The position numbers and the translations under genes are program-made. A DNA stretch of 64,000 nucleotides from Nesterenkonia ebinurensis (GTDB lineage Bacteria; Actinomycetota; Actinomycetes; Actinomycetales; Micrococcaceae), in NCBI RefSeq assembly GCF_008711175.1, contig NZ_VWNF01000032.1, positions 307,968-371,967 on the forward strand, in the 5' to 3' direction. Within the stretch, counting starts at the first letter, position 1. Every line of letters begins with the position of its first letter. Positions 1 to 10,054 of the stretch are shown piece after piece. A model generated the notes under the pieces. The model did no database searches, was not told the DNA's origin, and worked only from the letters and a program-made list of their open reading frames with translations.

Positions 1-88
1 TGAGCAGGGCGGCAAAACTGGCTGCGGTGATGCTCACCCCGAGCAGCAGGCTGGTGCGCGCCACGGGGCCGGTGAGGAAAGCTGGCAT
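1..88 (-). CDS. N-terminus of an unknown, probably membrane protein (partial)
   Basis: An ATG at 88 on the minus strand opens a frame that runs off the window start after 29 codons. The visible peptide begins MPAFLTGPVARTSLLLG and is mostly hydrophobic, so it may be a first membrane segment or a signal anchor. It is divergent from the WXG100 gene. The family cannot be named from so short a piece. Confidence 0.4.
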   Translation of the reverse strand, partial: MPAFLTGPVARTSLLLGVSITAASFAALL

Positions 89-272
89 GGCTCAAGTCTA
101 GCCCGGTCCAGAGTTTTCCCCAGGGGCGCTTAGTGTCAGTTGAACACGCCGGTGCCTCCACAGCCGGGAATTTGTCTGCCCCATCATCCGGGCCGCACTC
201 CTAGCGTGGATCTCAGAAGGGGCGTCGGGCCTTCTTCATACACCAGTCCAGATCTCAGAAAGGATCTCTGTC

Positions 273-563
273 ATGGCAGTTTTTCAGATCGACACAGCCG
301 ACCTGATGGCAAAATCCGGCACTGTGGAAGCTACGCTGAGCCGCATTCAGTCGGATGTGAACTCGATGGAGGGGCAGCTGCGCCAGCTGCAGGAGACTTG
401 GAAGGGCTCCGCTGCCGTCGCATTCCAGGATGTGCTTACCCAGTGGCGGGCCACCCAGGCCCAGGTGGAGCAGTCACTGCAGAGCGTGCGGCAGGCGATG
501 GCCGCCGCCTCCAGCCACTACGAGAACGTCGAGAATGCAAACACACAGATCTTCGCCAGGTAG
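273..563 (+). CDS. WXG100 family (EsxA-like) secreted protein
   Basis: This 96-residue protein has the size and pattern of the WXG100 superfamily: two amphipathic helices joined at a W-x-G turn (Trp43-Lys-Gly45) and a C-terminal YxxxE-type export signal (Tyr83 to Glu87). Family members are exported by type VII (ESX) machines as helical-hairpin dimers. An AAAGGA ribosome site lies upstream of the ATG. No ESX ATPase or partner gene is visible nearby, so this is an orphan, convergent with groL across a strong shared terminator. The family call is secure. The secretion route is inferred from the family. Confidence 0.85.
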   Translation: MAVFQIDTADLMAKSGTVEATLSRIQSDVNSMEGQLRQLQETWKGSAAVAFQDVLTQWRATQAQVEQSLQSVRQAMAAASSHYENVENANTQIFAR

Positions 564-576
564 CGGCAAGTACGCT

Positions 577-610
577 GAAGGGCCCGCCGGAGAGTTCCGG
601 CGGGCCCTTC
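577..610. terminator. Bidirectional terminator between the WXG100 gene and groL
   Basis: A perfect 14-bp GC-rich stem (577-590 with 597-610) and a 6-nt loop lie between the two convergent genes. Neither side has a long U-run, but the strength and placement suit termination in both directions. Confidence 0.75.
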
Positions 611-650
611 ACAGGCAAGCGCGAGAGCACTAGAGAAGTGCGGTGACGCA

Positions 651-2327
<1,677 letters not shown>

Positions 2328-2420
2328 TCAATAAGTCGAACCTGGCTCAGATGCCCGCGACGGACGGCCGCGCCCGGGCGTCACCCCAGGCACATCAGTG
2401 GCCTCACCTGAATGGTTCGG

Positions 2421-2447
2421 TTAGCAGTCTCGACACGAGAGTGCTAA
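2421..2447. promoter_or_regulatory. CIRCE operator 1 (HrcA site)
   Basis: TTAGCAGTC-N9-GAGTGCTAA matches the CIRCE consensus TTAGCACTC-N9-GAGTGCTAA with one mismatch. It lies upstream of groL, where the HrcA repressor would bind. Confidence 0.92.
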
Positions 2448-2455
2448 GACAATTT

Positions 2456-2482
2456 TTAGCACTCTACGGCCTAGAGTGCAAG
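2456..2482. promoter_or_regulatory. CIRCE operator 2 (HrcA site)
   Basis: TTAGCACTC-N9-GAGTGCAAG is a second CIRCE copy, perfect in the left arm and with two changes in the right arm. It starts 35 bp from the first, so the two sites lie about 3.3 helical turns apart. Confidence 0.85.
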
Positions 2483-2503
2483 ATTCTGGAGACTGCCCAG
2501 TCC

Positions 2504-3130
2504 CTACTCGGCGGGGTCCGGATCGTACTCGCTGCCGACCACCACCACCATGGTCATCCAGTCAGCGGATTCGGTGACGGTCTCGATCTCCAACACTTCG
2601 GCGATGGCCTGCGCCTGCGCCTGTTGGTCCTCAGAGGGGTAGTAGATCATGGGCGTGGCCGGAGGGTTCCCCCAGTTGCCGAAGTCCCAGTCCATGGCGT
2701 CGCCGACCTCAAGCCCCAACTCCTGGAGCTCACTGGTCAGAGCACCAGCTGAGCCGGCGGGGGCGCCGGCGTTGACCGCACGCACCGTATGCCCGTCGCC
2801 CAGCGCCTCGGGCAGACCGCCCTGTTCGCCGTTCCCCTCTTCCTCATCCTCCTGCCCGTTCCCCTCTTCCTCATCCTCACCGGTCTCCTCCGGAGTCTGC
2901 TCCTGCTGCTCATCTTCGGCGGCGGTGTCCTCCTCCCCGTCGCGGGTGAAGAACCAGCTGGCGCCGACGATCAGCAGCACAGCCACAGCGGCCAGGGCGA
3001 TCCATTTGCCCAATCCAGCCGGGCCGGCGGCCCCGCCTGAGGGTTTGGCACCGAGGGCACGGTGCTTGCCGACTTCATCGGGCCGGTAGGGCTGGACGTC
3101 GTCGAACACGTCATGGGGGAACTGGGTCAT
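2504..3130 (-). CDS. LytR C-terminal domain (LytR_C) membrane protein
   Basis: This 208-residue protein has a short cytoplasmic N-terminus, one membrane helix (about residues 42-62, ALAAVAVLLIVGASWFF), a very acidic Glu/Gln/Gly linker (about 65-105) and a C-terminal extracytoplasmic LytR_C domain. That domain starts near VRAVNAGAPAGSAGALTSEL and contains PMIYYPSEDQQAQAQ. LytR_C domains accompany cell-wall polymer ligases, but here the domain stands alone, so its role is unknown. The acidic linker has an imperfect repeat (EEGNGQEDEEEGNGEQ). It is divergent from ung by about 80 bp. Confidence 0.8.
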   Translation of the reverse strand: MTQFPHDVFDDVQPYRPDEVGKHRALGAKPSGGAAGPAGLGKWIALAAVAVLLIVGASWFFTRDGEEDTAAEDEQQEQTPEETGEDEEEGNGQEDEEEGNGEQGGLPEALGDGHTVRAVNAGAPAGSAGALTSELQELGLEVGDAMDWDFGNWGNPPATPMIYYPSEDQQAQAQAIAEVLEIETVTESADWMTMVVVVGSEYDPDPAE

Positions 3131-3213
3131 GCCCCCATCCTACGGCTGTGCGGCGGCACGGAGCCGGATTTCCGCCTGATATGACACTCTTCCGGTGCTT
3201 TAGGCTGGACGGT

Positions 3214-3909
3214 GTGAGCGTCTTTGAGCAGCTGATAGATCCCTTGGACCCGGGCTGGGAGCGTGCGCTGGCTCCTGCTGAGGCAGATTTCGCCGCCGTT
3301 GCCGAACAGCTGAAGGAACGACGACGACGCGGCGAGCGCATTCTGCCCGAGCCTGCCAATATTCTGCGCGCCTTCCGGCAGCCCTTTGATGAGGTCAAGG
3401 TTCTGGTGCTCGGCCAGGATCCTTACCCCACCCCTGGACATCCCATCGGGATGTCCTTCGCAGTGGCGGCAGATGTGCGGCCGCTGCCGAAATCCCTGGT
3501 CAATATCTTCAAAGAGCTGGAGGATGATCTGGGCATCCCACCGAGTCCGCACGGAGATCTCACGGCCTGGGCTCAGCAAGGGGTGCTGATGCTCAACCGT
3601 GCGCTGACTGTGGCGGCCGGCTCGCCAATGAGCCACCGCGGAATCGGCTGGGAGGCAGTGACCCAGTGGGCGGTTCAGGCACTGGTGCAGCGCGGCACGC
3701 CGCTGGTCTCGATCCTCTGGGGCGGGCAGGCCCGGCAGCTGCAGCCGATGCTGGACACCGGCGGGCACACTGCGGTGATTGCCTCCGCACACCCTTCACC
3801 GCTGTCGGCGCATAAGGGATTCTTCGGCTCTCGCCCCTTCTCCCGCACCGATGAGGCTTTGACCAAACTCGGTGCTGACCCGATCGATTGGCGACTGCCA
3901 CCACGATGA
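3214..3909 (+). CDS. ung: Uracil-DNA glycosylase, family 1
   Basis: Ung removes uracil from DNA to start base-excision repair. With the GTG start at 3214 the protein has 231 residues, the usual family length. An upstream ATG at 3181 would add residues with no family match. The water-activating motif GQDPY is at residues 67-71 (catalytic Asp69), followed by PTPGHPIGMSF as in other actinobacterial Ung proteins. The minor-groove loop HPSPLSA is at residues 193-199 and supplies the catalytic His193. It is monocistronic. Confidence 0.95.
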   Translation: MSVFEQLIDPLDPGWERALAPAEADFAAVAEQLKERRRRGERILPEPANILRAFRQPFDEVKVLVLGQDPYPTPGHPIGMSFAVAADVRPLPKSLVNIFKELEDDLGIPPSPHGDLTAWAQQGVLMLNRALTVAAGSPMSHRGIGWEAVTQWAVQALVQRGTPLVSILWGGQARQLQPMLDTGGHTAVIASAHPSPLSAHKGFFGSRPFSRTDEALTKLGADPIDWRLPPR

Positions 3910-3994
3910 GCACGCGAACGGGAGATCCGGCTGAGCCGAGTGGCATGCGGACAGTCGATTGCGGTTGGAGCACCGCCAGGTGCGACACTTTCAC

Positions 3995-6043
3995 TCATCG
4001 TCTACGCCCACGGCTGCGTTCGTTGGACTGCAAGTTGGCAGTCAGCGGGCGCATGATCACATCGCCGAGCACGATCCCCGCGGCAATAGCCATGATGATG
4101 ATCAGTGCGTTGAACAGCTCAAAGAGCCCGCCCATCATGGAGCTGACCGTATTTTCGATGGCCAGCTGATACATCCCGCGGAAGACCATGAGCCCGGGCA
4201 GCATAAACATCATGGCCGGTACTGCCACCACCAGCTGGGGAGCACCCAAGCGCAGCGCCACCACCCGGCCGAGTGCGCCGACCACCAGTCCGCCGATGAC
4301 AGGGGTGAACCGGTCGCCCAGGCCGATCATCTCCCCCAGGTAGAGTGCGCAGAAGCCCAATGCCCCTACCGCACCGGTGGGCAGGATGAGCAGAGGACGG
4401 GTCTGCTCCACAATGGCGGCCGCACAGCAGGCGAAGAAAACCAGCGCAATCAGCGCCGGGGCCGGGTAGATGCGGGTCAGCCCTTGAGCCAGTTCGGTCT
4501 GCACTACGCCCAGCATCTCGGCGCCCACCACCGCGGCCATGATCCCGGCTGTCATTCCGGCAAAGGCGATGGTCACTGAGACCAGCCGGCCGGCTGCGGT
4601 GATCGGGAAGCCGTTGATCGCATCCTGGATGGCACCAACAATCCGCACACTGGGCAGCAGGATCATCAGCCCTCCGGCGGTGACCATAGAGGGGGTGATA
4701 TCGGTGTCCATGCCGAAGGCCATCATGGCGAAGGCAGAGGCGATGAACCCGCCGGCGGCCAGGGTGAAGAACTCAGGGACCCGCCAAGCGGTCAGCTGAC
4801 GGACCACCCAGATCACCAGGATGGTGGCGGCGAAGCCTGCTGAAGCGTCCAGGATGGGCGCCCCCAGATAGCTGGCGAAGAAGCTGGCGAAGATCGCTCC
4901 GCAGAAGGTGACCATCCAGCGCGGATAGGGCTTGGACTGGCGGGTGATCTCGTCCAGCTGAGCCTCAGCCTCGGCGCGGGTGAGCCTGCCAGAGGTGATG
5001 TCGGTGACCAGCCGGTGCACTGCGGAGAGTGCCTGGAAGTTGGAGGACCAGGAACGGACAACCCGCACACGGGAATAGGGGATCTGGCCTTCGGGCGCCC
5101 AGTTGAGACTGATGGACTGGTTGGTGATGTCCACATCGGTGTTCTTCATGCCGAAAGCAGCGGTGACTGCGATGATGGAGGTCTCCACCTCCAAGGCACC
5201 GGCCCCGTAGCGGAAGAGCGCCTCCCCCAGGTCCAGTACAAAGCTGAGGGTCTCCAGCTCGTCCCCGGTGCCGTGGAATTCCGCCTGCACGGTGTTTTCG
5301 AATGGAGTTCCCTGCAGCCGGTCGATGATGGACTGCTGATCAGTGACCGGCCGCTCGGTCTGCATGATCTTGTTGAACACATGCTGCGGATTGACCCGGC
5401 GGTCGAACACTGTGCGGTCGAACAGCCCTGAAGGGCTGCGCGGTGACTTCCGCTTGCCCTGGAACCAGGCCGGGCGGAGCACCGAGCGGCGCCGGATCGG
5501 CGTGGAGGGCGCAGTGATCAGCCGACTGAGTTTCCCAGTGCTGGGGGAGCCTGTTGACAGGCTCCTGGGTGCGGCGGGACCCGGCATCGGCGCGGTGGGG
5601 GCCGGAGGTTCGATGGTATCGGCCAGCGAGAAGTTGTCAGTGTAAGCGTGCCGGGTGGCCTCAGCCCCGGCCCCCTCGGCCTCTTCTGCCGCCCGGGCTG
5701 CGGCTTCAGCGTCGTACTCCTGCCACTCTAAGTTGGCGTCCTCGGCTGCTGCGGCCCAGGAGGCGGCGATGGACCCGGTGAGCGTCTTGACGAAGCCTTC
5801 CTCCTCCTCTTGCTGGCCGGCCTCAGAGGGGCGCATCACTGGGATGAGGCTGGTGTCGGTGGGAGGCTCGGAGACCACCGGGTCAATGGGAGCGGTGTGC
5901 TGTGCGTCGCTGGCCTTTCCGCCTGAGGTCGCAGCGTCGCGAGGCTCGCTGCTCAGGGAGTCATCACCAAGTTTCCGCACAGTGGAATCTGATGATGTTG
6001 CTTCGCGCCCCTTCATGGCACCTCCCGCAATTAAGCCAACCAC
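3995..6043 (-). CDS. Threonine/serine exporter, ThrE family
   Basis: This 682-residue protein has the ThrE architecture. A long, low-complexity cytoplasmic N-terminus (about 1-225) is followed by the DUF1212/ThrE soluble domain (about 230-365, including LDLGEALFRYGAGALEVET). About ten membrane helices complete it, ending in the ThrE_2-like half (PAMMFMLPGLMVFRG). Corynebacterium ThrE exports L-threonine and L-serine. The substrate here is assumed from the family. The start may be the ATG at 6043 or a later one at 6016 (MKGREAT). It is convergent with ung. Confidence 0.88.
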   Translation of the reverse strand: MVGLIAGGAMKGREATSSDSTVRKLGDDSLSSEPRDAATSGGKASDAQHTAPIDPVVSEPPTDTSLIPVMRPSEAGQQEEEEGFVKTLTGSIAASWAAAAEDANLEWQEYDAEAAARAAEEAEGAGAEATRHAYTDNFSLADTIEPPAPTAPMPGPAAPRSLSTGSPSTGKLSRLITAPSTPIRRRSVLRPAWFQGKRKSPRSPSGLFDRTVFDRRVNPQHVFNKIMQTERPVTDQQSIIDRLQGTPFENTVQAEFHGTGDELETLSFVLDLGEALFRYGAGALEVETSIIAVTAAFGMKNTDVDITNQSISLNWAPEGQIPYSRVRVVRSWSSNFQALSAVHRLVTDITSGRLTRAEAEAQLDEITRQSKPYPRWMVTFCGAIFASFFASYLGAPILDASAGFAATILVIWVVRQLTAWRVPEFFTLAAGGFIASAFAMMAFGMDTDITPSMVTAGGLMILLPSVRIVGAIQDAINGFPITAAGRLVSVTIAFAGMTAGIMAAVVGAEMLGVVQTELAQGLTRIYPAPALIALVFFACCAAAIVEQTRPLLILPTGAVGALGFCALYLGEMIGLGDRFTPVIGGLVVGALGRVVALRLGAPQLVVAVPAMMFMLPGLMVFRGMYQLAIENTVSSMMGGLFELFNALIIIMAIAAGIVLGDVIMRPLTANLQSNERSRGRRR

Positions 6044-6129
6044 AATTAGACCCGCCGAATGGGGCCTACTGGGTGAAATCTAATACAAAACCTGAGATTC
6101 AGGCTGCTGGAGCAGACTGCCCCGCTGCG

Positions 6130-6203
6130 TGGATCCGAATGGACTCGAACCATCGACCTCACGCGTGTGAAGCGTGCGCTCTAACCAACTGAGCTACGGA
6201 TCC
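6130..6203 (-). tRNA. tRNA-Val (anticodon CAC)
   Basis: On the minus strand the sequence starts GGATCCGTAGCTCAG, with the D-arm GTAGCTCAGTTGGTTAGAGC. The anticodon stem CACGC/GCGTG encloses loop TTCACAC, giving anticodon CAC. The T-arm is GATGGTTCGAGTCCATT and the acceptor closes with CGGATCC plus discriminator A. CCA is not encoded. Confidence 0.95.
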
Positions 6204-6226
6204 GGACAACCACAAGATTTTAGCAC

Positions 6227-6916
6227 TCAGCTGATGGCATCCGAAATCGGGGTATCGCCGTCGAAAAAGTTCACAGTCTGCCGCACAGCCGCCCCTTCCA
6301 CCAAGACGTGGCGGATGACCTCAGCGACGTTCTCCCGCGAGGTCTCGGTAGCAGTGGGCCCGCCCTGAGAGCTGGCGCCGACGGCACCTTCGGCATCGGT
6401 GGTGATGATTTTGCCGGTGGCCGGCTCAGCGGTGAGTTTGCCCGGCCCGAGAATCGTGTAATCCAGCTCGGTGGCGCGCAGATAGTTGTCCGCGTGGTGC
6501 TTGGCCTCAGCGTAGGGGTAGAAGCTGCTCTGCGGGTCGAGGGTGTTGATATCCACCTCCGAGCGGGAGTAGGAGACCATCACATAGCGCTGCGCCCCGG
6601 CCTGGGCAGCTGCGTCCATGGTTCGCACTGCCGCCTGGTGGTCCACCGCTTTGGTGCGGGCGGGGTTTCCACCACCGGCGCCGGCAGAGAAGACCACGGC
6701 CCAGGCGCCTGCAAAGGCTTCAGCCAGTGAACTGAGGTCTGCCTGCTCAATATCCAGCAGCCTGGGGACAGCCCCGGTGACGGCGACGGCGTCGGCATGG
6801 TCGGGGTTACGGATCAGTGATTCCACACGGAGCCCAGCGTCTACCAGCCTGGGGGCGGCGAGCAGAGCGATCTTTCCATGCCCGCCCACGATGATGACTT
6901 TCTTCTGTTCAGCCAT
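6227..6916 (-). CDS. NAD(P)-binding oxidoreductase, atypical short-chain (NmrA/YwnB-like)
   Basis: The 229-residue protein starts at MAEQKKVIIVGGHGKIA (the ATG at 6916 is preferred over 6925). It has the Rossmann motif GGHGKIA close to the N-terminus. It also has WAVVFSAGAGGG, VMVSYSRSE and a YxxxK-like element (YPYAEAKHHAD), and ends in a sugar-epimerase-like fold. Such proteins are usually redox sensors or small NAD(P)H-dependent reductases. The substrate is unknown. It lies just downstream of tenA on the same strand (27 bp), so it may be co-transcribed from the TPP riboswitch. Confidence 0.78.
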   Translation of the reverse strand: MAEQKKVIIVGGHGKIALLAAPRLVDAGLRVESLIRNPDHADAVAVTGAVPRLLDIEQADLSSLAEAFAGAWAVVFSAGAGGGNPARTKAVDHQAAVRTMDAAAQAGAQRYVMVSYSRSEVDINTLDPQSSFYPYAEAKHHADNYLRATELDYTILGPGKLTAEPATGKIITTDAEGAVGASSQGGPTATETSRENVAEVIRHVLVEGAAVRQTVNFFDGDTPISDAIS

Positions 6917-6943
6917 ATTCACCACAACAGCTGTACCGCGCAG

Positions 6944-7612
6944 CTATTCCTCTGCAGCTCCTAAATCCAACCCCATCTGCCAGAAGGCGGTCTCCATGCG
7001 AGTAGCAGTGGCGAAGATCTGGGCCAGCTTGGGGAACCGGGCATCGGAGAGGAAACGGGCACCCAGCTGCTCAATGTTCGCAGTCGCGTCATCGGCCATC
7101 TGCTGAGAGTCTTCGGAGGAGTACTCCGCGATCCACTCCGCGTAGGGGTGCTCGGGATTAGCGTCTAATGCTGGCTTGAGCCGGTTGCCGATCTCCGCAT
7201 AGCCGATCACACAGGGCGCCAGGGCCACGTGCAGGTCCAGCAGGTCGCCCTGCATTCCGACATCGAGCACGTATCGGGTATAGGCCACAGTGGCCGGGTG
7301 TTCAGGTGCGGACTCCATTTGTTCGCGGCTGATCCCCCACCCGGCGCAGAGCCGCACATGCAGCTCGGACTCCTCGATGATGGCTTGCAGTCCGGCCTGC
7401 CCCTTGGCCAGATCGTCGAAGCTGTCCCCCTTATAGGCAGCCAGCGCGTAGGCGCGGGCGAACTGGATGAGGAACAGATAGTCCTGGATCAGATAGTTGC
7501 GGAATGCCGCCTGCGGCAGGGTCCCGGCCCCCAGCTGCTGCACAAACGAGTGATGGGTGTAGTCGGCCCAGTCATCTGCGGCGGCGGTCTTCAGCTCTTC
7601 AAACAGGGTCAT
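6944..7612 (-). CDS. tenA: Thiaminase II / aminopyrimidine aminohydrolase TenA
   Basis: TenA hydrolyses thiamin breakdown products (for example formylaminopyrimidine or aminopyrimidine derivatives) to hydroxymethylpyrimidine for thiamin salvage. The 222-residue protein has the TenA_C active-site set: Asp44 in QDYLFL, Cys134 in LAPCVIGYAE and Glu207 in METAFW. A TPP riboswitch abuts its ribosome-binding region. No other thiamin genes lie beside it. The 3' neighbour is a short-chain oxidoreductase. Confidence 0.93.
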   Translation of the reverse strand: MTLFEELKTAAADDWADYTHHSFVQQLGAGTLPQAAFRNYLIQDYLFLIQFARAYALAAYKGDSFDDLAKGQAGLQAIIEESELHVRLCAGWGISREQMESAPEHPATVAYTRYVLDVGMQGDLLDLHVALAPCVIGYAEIGNRLKPALDANPEHPYAEWIAEYSSEDSQQMADDATANIEQLGARFLSDARFPKLAQIFATATRMETAFWQMGLDLGAAEE

Positions 7613-7622
7613 TCGATTCCTT

Positions 7623-7720
7623 TCCCTACGACGGTTCAGGACTTATCCCTAGCCGCATCAGGTTCATTGGGTCCCACGCACCAGGCGTAATCTCAGCTCC
7701 TTGCCGGAGCACCCCACGGA
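7623..7720 (-). promoter_or_regulatory. TPP (THI-box) riboswitch upstream of tenA
   Basis: Minus-strand RNA begins near GTGGGGTGC and has the conserved GCTGAGAT in the pyrimidine-sensor arm. It also has ACCCAATGAACCTGAT in the pyrophosphate-sensor arm and ends CGTAGGGA. The 3' GGGA block merges with the tenA ribosome site (AAAGGAATCG before the ATG at 7612), which suggests translational control by thiamin pyrophosphate. Confidence 0.93.
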
Positions 7721-7881
7721 CTCTTATGACGTTATCAGATGTCAGTGCGGCAGTGATCCTGGTCTCCCCTGCCACTCATCACCCCAGGTCAACAGTGGAC
7801 GACGCCGTCCCTCAGGACACGATGAATATTTTCGCAAGTTATATGTTGCGTAATCAATGACGTGGTGTGTAAGGTAAGAGT

Positions 7882-7958
7882 CACTTGGGTGCGACACAGC
7901 GAGAGAGACAACTCGCTGCAAGGGGACCAGCTTCGGTGCGGAGCTGGTCCCCTTTTTT
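7882..7958 (+). ncRNA. Candidate small RNA with two hairpins
   Basis: A promoter-like pair, TTGCGT (7846-7851) and TGTAAGGT (-10 TAAGGT at 7870-7875, 18-bp spacer), precedes two stem-loops and no credible reading frame. Hairpin 1 is CAGCGAG/CTCGCTG (7897-7918). Hairpin 2 is a perfect 12-bp stem (7921-7932 with 7942-7953) followed by a T-run, a classic intrinsic terminator on this strand. The nearest upstream plus-strand gene is far away, so the terminator probably ends its own short transcript of about 75 nt. The RNA family is not recognised. Confidence 0.45.
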
Positions 7959-8155
7959 CTGTGCTGGTCCCGGTCGTTCGGGGTACGGCCTCGCTGCCGA
8001 GAGCTTGCCCCCGCAATCCGCAGTTGCTGTGCCCGATATCGGTGTCATCAGCATGGAAAAGTCCGGAATAGCGCCAAGATTCGGTACAGTAACTCATCGG
8101 CTAAGCCGGCGGTGAGGCGCAGCCGGAGCTCCGGGGACTGCGGAGCCTCCGGCGA

Positions 8156-9691
8156 TCAGTGGGAGGACACGGCGGGAGAAGCTGCCCCGGCGTCGTCATT
8201 CTCTCCAGCTGGGGTCGCGCGGAGGGTCAGGCCCAGCAGCAGGGTGCCGATGCTCAGCGCCGCAGCGACCCGGAATGCGATTCGGAAGCCCTCCAGAGCG
8301 GCCTCATCCGGACCCGCACCCTGGGCGGCAGCGAGCGCAGAGCCGATCCCCACCGTGGCCACCAATGCGGCAGTGCCGATGGCCGCGGCCAGCTGCTGCA
8401 GGGTGTTCAGCACTGCTGAGCCATGCGAGTACAGCGGCTGTGGAAGCGGGTTCATCGCCGTGGTGAAGGCCGGGGTGAACAGCAGAGCCAGCCCGCCGGA
8501 GAGCACCAGGTGCAGCAGCAAAACCATCCACAACTCACTGTCCGGGCCTAGCAGACCCATGCAGAACAGCGCGGCGATCAGAATCAACGCACCGGGTGCC
8601 ACCAGTGGTCGCGGACCTATCCGGTCGTAGAGCCGACCCACGAACGGTGCCATCAGCGCCATCAGCAGGCCGCCGGGGAGCATCAGCAGACCGGTGGTCA
8701 GGGTGTCCAGGCCGCGTACCGACTGCAGGAACAGCGGCAGCAGGATGAGGGCGCCGAACAGGGCGATCATCATCAGCAGCATCATCAGCAGACTGCGGGT
8801 GAACATGGCGTACTGGAAGGGCTTGAGGCTCAGCAGGGCCGAGTCAGTCCTCTGCAGCCGGACCTGGAGCAGGGCGAAGGCGGCCACGCAGAGCACGCCG
8901 ATCACCAGCACCGCGATCGCCACCGGGTCCGCCCCGGGGCTGTCTGCTGCGGCCTCTACGTCCTCCGTGCCGTGCCCTCCGCCGATCTGGCTGATCCCAT
9001 AAACCACACCGCCGAAACCGGGCACAGCAAGCAGCAACGAAGGGATGTTGATGCCGCGCTCAGCGATCCCGGGATCCTTGTTCAGCCGCGGACGGCCCAG
9101 CAGCAGGGAGAGCACCGCAATCGGCAGGATGGTGAGGAACATCCACCGCCAGTCGGCCACATGCAGGATGAAGCCGGAGAGCGCCGGGCCGGTGGCCGGG
9201 GCCACCGAGATGACGATGGCGATATTCCCCATCACCACGCCGCGGCGACGCAGCGGCACCAGGGTCAGCACAGTGGTCATCAGCAGCGGGAGCATGATGG
9301 CGGTGCCGGCGGCCTGGACCACCCGGCCGGCCACCAGGAAGCTGAAACCAGGGGCAGCGGCACAAAGCGTGGTGCCCAGGATGAACAGTCCCATGGCGGC
9401 AGTGAACACACCGCGCAGACTGAACCGCTGGATGATGTACCCGGTGGTGGGGATGACCACCGCCAGGGTGAGCATGAAGGCCGTGGTGAGCCACTGCACG
9501 GTGGGCTCGGAGACCTCGAACTGCTGCATCAGCGGGGTCAGCGCCACGTTCATGATGGTCTCGTTGAGGATCATCACGAAGGCGGCCACAAGCAGCGCGC
9601 CGATGGTCAGCTTGTCTGCGGTGGGCATCCGCTCATCAGGCAGCACAGGCGGGGCGGGTTGAACAGACACAGGCACTCCTGAGAAGGGCAA
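8156..9691 (-). CDS. MFS drug exporter, DHA2 family (14 helices)
   Basis: This 511-residue proton-coupled multidrug exporter resembles EmrB/QacA. It begins with a hydrophilic tail and enters helix 1 at LTIGALLVAAFVMILNETIM, whose N-E-T-I-M replaces the usual LDxTIV element. Motif C-like APATGPALSGFI is in helix 5. Fourteen hydrophobic segments can be counted. The start may be at 9691 or at the ATG at 9628 (MPTADKLT), which gives a more typical N-terminus. The exported compounds are unknown. Confidence 0.87.
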   Translation of the reverse strand: MPFSGVPVSVQPAPPVLPDERMPTADKLTIGALLVAAFVMILNETIMNVALTPLMQQFEVSEPTVQWLTTAFMLTLAVVIPTTGYIIQRFSLRGVFTAAMGLFILGTTLCAAAPGFSFLVAGRVVQAAGTAIMLPLLMTTVLTLVPLRRRGVVMGNIAIVISVAPATGPALSGFILHVADWRWMFLTILPIAVLSLLLGRPRLNKDPGIAERGINIPSLLLAVPGFGGVVYGISQIGGGHGTEDVEAAADSPGADPVAIAVLVIGVLCVAAFALLQVRLQRTDSALLSLKPFQYAMFTRSLLMMLLMMIALFGALILLPLFLQSVRGLDTLTTGLLMLPGGLLMALMAPFVGRLYDRIGPRPLVAPGALILIAALFCMGLLGPDSELWMVLLLHLVLSGGLALLFTPAFTTAMNPLPQPLYSHGSAVLNTLQQLAAAIGTAALVATVGIGSALAAAQGAGPDEAALEGFRIAFRVAAALSIGTLLLGLTLRATPAGENDDAGAASPAVSSH

Positions 9692-9798
9692 CGAATCTAG
9701 CGAAGCTGCCCGTTAGGCGGGGGTTGGGGTGCATCCCCAATGAATATCAGCGAGGAGTTCAGGGCTCCGTGCGCCAGAGCAGACCAGCCATGACTCCG

Positions 9799-9871
9799 AG
9801 CCCCCTGCCGGGTTCGAACCGACGACCTGCTGATTACAAATCAGCTGCTCTACCAGCTGAGCTAAGGAGGC
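9799..9871 (-). tRNA. tRNA-Thr (anticodon TGT)
   Basis: The minus strand starts GCCTCCTTAGCTCAGC. The anticodon arm GCTGA-TTTGTAA-TCAGC gives TGT, the T-arm is GTCGGTTCGAACCCGGC, and the acceptor closes as AGGGGGC with discriminator T. CCA is not encoded. Confidence 0.95.
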
Positions 9872-10054
9872 GCGACGCCATCAGAGCACACCCAACCGAG
9901 CCGAGTGAAGCACCGCCGCTTGCGCGAGCACTTCCGAGGCAACCGAAGAGCGTGAACGGATATGAACGACGCCGACACACCAGTCTATAGCCGAGCACCG
10001 CAGTCTGCCCAACTGAGTTGGTCCTGGGGCTGAGCTGGTGTCCGCTGATGCGGG

